This document shows, one piece after another, positions 58,407 to 64,000 of a stretch of 64,000 nucleotides of DNA; position 1 is the first letter of the stretch, and each line of letters starts with the position of its first letter. This DNA comes from Lates calcarifer (taxonomy: Eukaryota; Chordata; Actinopteri; Centropomidae): the NCBI RefSeq assembly GCF_001640805.2, contig NC_066835.1, forward strand, positions 2,845,269-2,909,268. The letters run 5' to 3'. Made by a program: the position numbers and the translations under genes. The notes under the pieces were generated by a model. The model was not told the DNA's origin, did no database searches, and was given only the letters and a program-made list of their open reading frames with translations.

Positions 58407-58428
58407 TGAGTCACTGATGATGTCATCA
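58407..58428 (-). promoter_or_regulatory. AP-1 and CRE/ATF-like sites
   Basis: TGAGTCA (58407-58413) is a perfect AP-1 site, and TGATGTCATCA (58418-58428) is an ATF/CRE-like palindrome. Both lie just upstream of the TATA box. Such short motifs are common by chance; their position is what makes them notable. Confidence 0.35.
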
Positions 58429-58462
58429 GTCATATCAAAGAGTTTATCTGGTTTAAAGCATG

Positions 58463-58476
58463 GTTACCATGGTAAC
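58463..58476. promoter_or_regulatory. RFX-type X-box palindrome
   Basis: GTTACCATGGTAAC is a perfect 14-bp palindrome that fits the RFX consensus GTNRCC-N(0-3)-RGYAAC with both half-sites intact. It lies about 70 bp upstream of the TATA box of the coiled-coil gene. RFX factors drive many ciliary and testis genes, so this suggests expression in ciliated or germ cells; that is inference. Confidence 0.5.
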
Positions 58477-58484
58477 GGCAGTTC

Positions 58485-58690
58485 AATTTAAAATGAATGG
58501 AGGAATTCCTGTCTGTCCATTTTCTCAACAACCGCGACTCCAGAAACTTCACAGTGGACACTGCCCTCCCTCTGGTCCTCAGCAACACACATGTGAAGTT
58601 TGAAGTCCATCAGATGAGCGGTTGTTGACAAAATTGAGACAGACTCAGACAGAGCATTTATAGTTGGATGTTGCCACACGCAGGTTCAAG
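58485..58690. repeat. Possible dispersed repeat upstream of the coiled-coil gene
   Basis: CTCAACAACCGCGACTCCAG, ACTGCCCTCCCTCTGGTCCT and GTGAAGTTTGAAGTCCATCA resemble a dispersed teleost repeat that I remember only in part. The DNA from 58691 to 59107 holds nothing recognisable. Confidence 0.35.
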
Positions 58691-59212
58691 GAATATAACA
58701 AACAGGTTGTTCACTTGTTGCTGGACAATAGAAACAGAGATGACAACAGTACATCACATGGTTTAAGCAATGCACAGAGGAAATCACTTTAGTAAGAGCA
58801 GAAATATAATGAAATAACATCACATGTCTGAGGCTTTGCAGCTGATTGTAATAATAGTAATGACAGTGAAATAATCACATCAGTGTTTGTACCAAATATA
58901 ATGTGTGAGCAGGCAAAAACTGCTCTTTTTGCTCATAAGCACTTTGATTGGACACATTAGCCACTGATGGATGTAGGAATGAAATCTGTTGTCCTCTGTG
59001 GCAGTTTATGACAGCAAATACATGGATAAAATACACTGTCCTCCAACTGAGCCATTATAAAGCAGATGTCTGTGTCCTTTTTGTGCACAACAAGCTAAAG
59101 TCACATTTGTAAGTCAAGTCAAGTCAATTTTATTTACATAGCGCCAATTCACAATGGAAGTTATCTTGAGGCACTGTACATATAGAGCAGGTCTAGACCA
59201 TACTCTTTATCT

Positions 59213-59345
59213 TAATAATAATAATAATAATAATAATAATATTAATAATAATAATTATTATTATTATTGTTATTATTATTATTATTATTACTACTACTAC
59301 TACTACTAATAATAATAATAACAATAATAATAATTATTATTATTA
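59213..59345. repeat. Self-complementary AAT/ATT trinucleotide array
   Basis: (AAT)n runs turn into (ATT)n, then (ACT)n, then (AAT)n and (ATT)n again. The two halves can pair with each other, so the array is a long imperfect palindrome. Confidence 0.9.
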
Positions 59346-59540
59346 ATGACTAGATTAATAATAATATAATGACCGAATAATAATAATGACCGAACAGTGA
59401 AACATTAATAGCAATAACACTACCACTAACACTAATAAATGTTTAAATGTTGTAACATCATGGGTTGAGCTGGATCATGGGAGCAGCAGGAGACTCTACA
59501 GCTCCGGAGGCAGAACCCTGCAGTGAGAGACAGTAGAAGA

Positions 59541-59577
59541 AAGAGAGAGAGGAGAGAGAGAGAGAGAGAGAGAGAGA
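59541..59577. repeat. GA microsatellite
   Basis: (GA)n with one interruption, inside the dispersed repeat. Confidence 0.95.
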
Positions 59578-60035
59578 AGCAAAGCCCGGGCACTAATGTG
59601 CTTGACAGAAGAAATGATATTAAGACGATTGATAGTAAGACGGTTTACAGAAATCTCGTCAGCAGGACATCATGGACAACATTTACTAACTACTAAGCTT
59701 AACTGATGCATTGAGACTGACCCAACCCACCAAAAGAAAAATGGTAACCTGAAATAACAATCAGAATAAAATGCTAACTGAAAGTTAAGGCATGAAGATG
59801 AGTTTTTAGTTTGGATTTAAAGGCCTCAACTGAGTCAGCCTGTTTAATATCAATAGGGAAGTTGTTCCAGAGGAAGGAGGTCTGATAGGTGAAGGCCCTG
59901 CAGCCTGCTGACTTCTTTTTAACTCTGGGGACAGATAGCAGCCCTGCACTCTGAGAGTGCAGAGCACGGGAGGGAATATAAGGATTAAGAAGATTAGACA
60001 GGTATGAGGGGGCTAACCCATTTAGAATTTAATGT

Positions 60036-60812
60036 ACATGTCTGTGCACAAAATCTCACTACTGGATCACTCAAATACAAATTTTCATTTGCACATTTGA
60101 TCTTGATTTGTGCATTTGTCAGTTTGACAGTGTCAACATTTACAACGTGTATCTAGACCATGGGCCGAGAGCAGCTGAGTGTCTCCTCTCTAGACGAGGA
60201 AGCAGCAGCTTCTTCTCTGCTGTAGCTGCTGATTCAGCTCCTTTCACTTGTTGCATTTTCACACTGTTTATCATGACTCCATCATGTGCTGTTTAACAAT
60301 TGTGACTTTAAATGTGGTGAATGCAATAATTTACATTTAAACAAATATGTAACACATGAAATACCATGTTTTTACTTCCACCTCTGCTAGCTGCAGAGAT
60401 CTCCACAGAGGCCCATTTCTACCACCTGAAAATAAAGAAAGAAAGAAAATGAAGAAAATAAAATTCCACTGTTGTGTTTCAGCATAGCTTTGACCCTGTC
60501 ATAATCATTACATATTTTTTTCCTATTCCAACCACCTGTCATTAATTCTTCATTCTCGGCCAAATATCATTTGTTGATGATGAAAACAAAAAGAAAAATT
60601 GTCCTCCTGTGTAATCAAAGACTGATTGACTGAAGGCTTCTGTGTAGATGGTGTTGATCAAATAAGATGAAAAGTTTGACATGATGAGTCAGGAAAATGT
60701 ACATTTTTTGGAGAAAAACAGAATTAATATAAAATATAAAGTACAAAGGTAAAAAGCCTTAAGTCATTGTGTGATGTCAAATTGTGACAAATGTGCATCA
60801 GGACAAATGATC
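60036..60812. other. Intergenic DNA, no gene seen
   Basis: Nothing recognised. Confidence 0.4.
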
Positions 60813-60950
60813 ATTAATAACTTCTACCCAGCTAAAAATTTCAAAAGCAAATTTAAGAAAGACATTGTTGTGAATTGTAGTTTCTGTTGTGGATGTCCAG
60901 AAACTGTTGTGCATTTATTTTAGCATTGCCCAGTTGTGAGGAATTGCACT
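60813..60950 (+). pseudogene. L1-like LINE ORF2 zinc-knuckle relic
   Basis: The plus frame reads INNFYPAKNFKSKFKKDIVV, then NCSFCCGCPETVVHLF, a TAG stop, and HCPVVRN. C-S-F-C, H and C are the residues of the cysteine/histidine knuckle near the C terminus of L1/Tx1-type ORF2 proteins. The TAG stands where Trp is expected in F-W-x-C. Nothing else of the element is recognisable. Confidence 0.75.
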
Positions 60951-61011
60951 GATGGTGCACTTCTCTGAGACCCCTGAAAGGTTGATCCTTCTTACAAATG
61001 GAATTTAGTTT

Positions 61012-61064
61012 GAGTGTGTGTGTGGTGTGTGTGTGTGTGTGTGTGGTGTGTGGTGTGTGTGTGT
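61012..61064. repeat. GT microsatellite, interrupted
   Basis: (GT)n with several GGTGTG interruptions. Confidence 0.95.
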
Positions 61065-61212
61065 ATCGGTCTATCTCTAGTATGTAAGGTAAGGTCTGGG
61101 GGGCTGGAAGTGTGTGTGTGTATATTGTCTGTGGTCTTCATAGGATATCTTTGTTGATCTCCAGCCCCCCAGACCTTACCTTCCAAACTAGACTGATTTT
61201 AGAGATAGACTG
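61063..61212. repeat. Inverted repeat with a perfect 22-bp core
   Basis: 61086-61107 and 61161-61182 are exact reverse complements over 22 bp (core GGTCTGGGGGGCTGG against CCAGCCCCCCAGACC). Outside this core a second matching pair, GTCTATCTCTA (61069-61079) and TAGAGATAGAC (61200-61210), extends the inverted structure. These outer arms look like hAT terminal repeats, so the structure may be a rearranged element end. Confidence 0.85.
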
Positions 61213-61845
61213 GTTTTTTCAGGGCTGATATGGATACCGATTATTAGTAGTCAAGGAGGCAGATAACTGATATTTGGAGCTGATATTAATTTGCAGTAAA
61301 AGTGAAAATACTGGCGTCAAATGAATAATAACTCTAACACTTAACTTTGTTTAAATGCCTTTAAGCATATGTTTATTAAACAGCTTTTCAGATTTGCAAC
61401 ATGTTAAAGGATTTTTTTAATCTTAGACAATAGACATCTTTATTTTAAAATTCTAACAAAAAGTGCAGGAAGTTTTATAAAGTAAATAAAACAAAGTTAA
61501 ATAAAATTTGCACAGAAATGTGAGTCTCAAATCAATTAATAGTCCCAATTGAGCAGCACCAGATTGTGGAGGTTGTTCAGTGTGTGTGAGCACTGTGCAT
61601 GCACAGCTTTCACTGCTGATTGGCTGTTACCACTCTGTGTGTAACCAATCAGATGGTGCTGTGGTCGGGACAATGCTGGAGAAAGAGTAGTGACTGTGAC
61701 CGCAGACAGAGAGGCGCGGCTGCATCAGAGCCAGAATAACCCAGTTTTAAATTGATCTTTTATCGGCCATCAGATTTTTAAAAAAGGCTGATTCCAATGT
61801 GTGTCAAAATGCAGAATATCTGCACCGATAATCAGTCTATCCCTA
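61200..61845. mobile_element. hAT-like non-autonomous element
   Basis: The left end TAGAGATAGACTG and the reverse complement of the right end TAGGGATAGACTG differ at one position. Subterminal blocks (ACCGATTAT on the left, CCGATAATCAG on the right) match the tagggatagaccgataatcgg type of fish hAT ends. The interior is AT-rich without a transposase frame, and contains a short hairpin (TGATTGG...CCAATCA, about 61617-61652). No 8-bp target duplication was visible (CTGATTTT against TTACATAG). Confidence 0.65.
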
Positions 61846-63224
61846 TTACATAGTATATCAGACTATATCATAATCTATTACTTAGGAAACAATGTACTAA
61901 ATGAGAGAATTCCAAGGCCAAGAGCTTGTTTTATTAATTATTTTTTTGGCCCTAAGAATTAAGCTTTTTAGTTATTCCTAAGAAATTGCAGAAATAAATC
62001 AGCATCACTGTGGTTTGACAGGAGAAGTTCTATGAGAAGTGCATCTCATTTAATAAAATCAGTTACTTCAGAGACACAAAACACCATCAATAATAATGAC
62101 AGTGCTGCTTCTCACATTCATATAAAATAAAAGTAAAATATGCAAAGAAAATTGTCTGTTCCGAACTGAAATTAACCAGTCAGGATCAATCCATTTTTAT
62201 TTGCTAGCAGTAATTAAGTTATTTTTCCACTTGTAATCATGACTGCTGACACTGAAAGAAGGCGGCCTCTGAGGTGTGGGGAGCATGAAAAAAGGAAAGT
62301 TTGCGTTTCAGTCCTGTCTCATTAGTTGGAAAAGAACGCTGCAACAGTCTTTTTCAAAAAAGAACTGAGAGACTGAAAGGAGAGCAAGGACATTTTTCAC
62401 CTCCAGGTAATCTTCTTTTCGCACTGCAACAATTATTCAGCCTGATGAGGTTATGGACAGAGTAGAGGACACACTGAAAGCCTGCCTTCAGCGTTTTGGA
62501 AGTACAGAGGAAGCTTTTCTGTGCTGTGCAGCCAGAGTGAGCTTTTGTTCCAGTGCTTGTTGTTTATTCTGTCACAAGCCTCTGAACTCCCTGTGAACAC
62601 CTATGAGGAAAACATCATTAATATTTGCTGGTATTGACTGTGAGGAGATTTGAGCTGAATAGGCTTTGCCATCCAGTCTAATCGCACACCTGAGCACAAG
62701 GTAAACAGCAAATAACACACAGAGGGATAAAAGTAATGAAGGTGTTTCTAGCAGCTAAATAACTCATGTTAGTTTATCCATGGACAAATTAGCAAGAGGA
62801 TACATGATAATGCAGTTCTGTACAGTAGCAGTACAACTGAAAAATGATTGCTGAGTCTGGAATCAACCTCAATCTCAGTGTGACCAAACTTTGAATATTT
62901 CCAAGCTTCACAAATATTTATTACTGTTAACCATTTATTTCAGAGCTATTGTTCTGTATTTCATTTTAATGGATTACTATTGTGTTTATACTAGAAGTTG
63001 AGTGTATTCCACAAACTATGCATAACTTCAGAAATACCAGTATCAGTCCTATGTCAATCTGTCAAATGTCAAGAGATACAGAAGTGAGACATCAGAGTGA
63101 AGGACTTGAGTGATATGTTTCCAAAAAACATTACCAATATCAGTATTTTTAGGTTGAAGTTGCCTCTCTGTGTCTTTGAATATCTGTATTAGATAGACAG
63201 ACCTGGTTCTATGGATGGCAGTAT
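61846..63224. other. Intergenic DNA, no gene seen
   Basis: An ATG-started frame of about 28 codons at about 62239 ends before a donor-like CAG/gtaatc at 62406; I judge it chance. Confidence 0.4.
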
Positions 63225-63560
63225 GTCACTTTGTTAGTCAGTTGGTCCACCCCTTAGGTTCAAACTGAAATGTGTCAACAACTGCTTGATGGATTGTCAT
63301 GATGATGAATCTGTATGAATTTGGTGAGCCACTGAATTCTACTCTGGTGCAGGCGTTATTGGATGGATTTAGCAAAAAAATTGCCACAGGCATTCATGTT
63401 CCCCTCAGGATGACTCGTAATCATTTTGCTAATAGTTTAATTTATGACCAAATACCAGAAAAACTAATGATATTCCCTTCAGCCTAAATTGTACTATACT
63501 TTGTGTTAAGTGGTAAATAGCAAATGTTGGCATGTTACCATGTTAAGCAAAAATGTGAAC
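63225..63560 (+). repeat. Percomorph dispersed repeat, copy 2 (plus)
   Basis: TTAGTCAGTTGGTCCACCCC, TGGATGGATTTAGCAAAAAA, CATTCATGTTCCCCTCAGGA, TTATGACCAAATACCAGAAA and AATAGCAAATGTTGGCATG follow the family's order. The short plus frame at 63299-63487 is part of the repeat and not a gene. The family is also at 51641 and, reversed, at 41285. Confidence 0.8.
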
Positions 63561-63838
63561 AAGGTTGACTGCAGGAATTAGAATGGGAACTAGCTAGCTA
63601 CCTTTTTAGATCAATGAAAAATAGCAACCAAAAATGTCAGCACCATTGGAGGGAGGGATGTGTCATTATATTCAGCTAAGAAATGAGAAAGTGAACATGA
63701 GCATGAACAGCTAGTTGCCCTTTCTCACAGCAGACATTTAGATTTGTCCTGGCAGGAAAAGCATGTTACTAATAATATTAACAATAGTGTCCCAGTACGC
63801 CATGGCAGCGTGACAGAAGACCTTGAAACTAAAGCTGT

Positions 63839-63960
63839 TATTGTTTTAAGTATTCATATTGAAATGTGCAATTATTGTTCTTAAGTACATTTATGAGGTA
63901 CTTTACTTGAATATCTATATTTTCTGCTACTTCATATTTCTGTATATTCAAAATATTCAA
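63839..63960 (-). mobile_element. hAT-like MITE fragment (same family as 40567)
   Basis: TTAAGTACATTTATGAGGTA, CTTTACTTGAATATCTA and TTTTCTGCTACTTCATATTT match one end of the teleost element seen at 40567-40800, in the opposite orientation as I remember it. The window ends soon after. Confidence 0.5.
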
Positions 63961-64000
63961 AGAATTGCCAGTTGACTTACTATTGTTGAGATATACCAAT

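Larger units (their letters stand above)
59108..60035 (+). repeat. Dispersed teleost repeat, long copy
   Basis: The left part (GTCAAGTCAATTTTATTTAC, TAGCGCCAATTCACAATGG, GAGCAGGTCTAGACC) and the distal part (AAAGCCCGGGCACTAATGTG, GAGTTTTTAGTTTGGATTTA, GGGAAGTTGTTCCAGAGGAA, GGGGCTAACCCATTTAGA) are familiar blocks of a high-copy percomorph element. Its central part is replaced here by a trinucleotide array (59213-59345) and a GA run (59541-59577). No coding capacity; class uncertain. Confidence 0.7.

Noticed and set aside
1..64000. CRISPR arrays, insertion sequences, operons, viral or toxin genes
   Set aside because: No direct-repeat/spacer array, bacterial gene organisation or viral protein signature was seen; the sequence is vertebrate nuclear DNA.

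Overview
This is a nuclear genomic window from a ray-finned fish, most likely a percomorph teleost. Vertebrate-type tRNA genes carry no encoded CCA. Microsatellites are abundant (TG, TA, GA, AAT runs). The decayed transposons are the Tc1/mariner, hAT, L1-like and L2/Rex-like families usual in teleosts, and several dispersed repeats match ones I know from percomorph genomes. Nothing indicates bacterial, organellar or viral DNA. The window is gene-poor, and most long open frames are chance frames or run through simple repeats.

Layout. 1130-3215: a tandem array of tRNA-Ser(GCT) and tRNA-Ala(AGC) in three units, the last lacking its Ser gene. 3.2-17.5 kb: AT-rich intergenic DNA with Tc1 and LINE relics at 7.6, 8.3 and 9.1 kb. 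17.5-18.4 kb: a degenerate TCCA tract next to a mariner relic. 23.2-24.2 kb: a hAT-type non-autonomous element containing a complete nested MITE. 26.5-27.5 kb: an L1 relic and a decayed minisatellite. 29.2-30.4 kb: a Tc1 transposase relic abutting a ZBED-type hAT transposase relic in the opposite orientation. 34-52 kb: intergenic or intronic DNA with further repeats and one good candidate 56-nt internal coding exon (37305-37360). 52-54 kb: repeat-poor DNA that may hold regulatory elements, then a 242-bp fold-back structure built on microsatellites.

The only substantial protein-coding locus is on the minus strand at about 56.4-58.4 kb. It has a TATA box, an upstream RFX-type palindrome and a strong-context ATG at 58290. 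It is intronless. An N-terminal frame and a long C-terminal frame (24-residue repeats, then a coiled coil, then a basic tail) overlap by about 120 nt in the -1 relation. Inside the overlap lie a slippery-like heptamer, an 8-nt spacer and a strong predicted hairpin. This is either programmed -1 frameshifting giving a product of about 633 residues, or a one-base deficit in an A-run (assembly error or pseudogene). I do not recognise the protein family.

Both sides of this locus carry pieces of the same dispersed repeat (56129-56362 and 59108-60035). The last 4 kb hold an L1 zinc-knuckle relic, a perfect 22-bp inverted repeat next to a hAT-like element, and two more teleost repeats. Apart from the tRNA genes and the minus-strand locus, nothing here can be assigned a cellular role.
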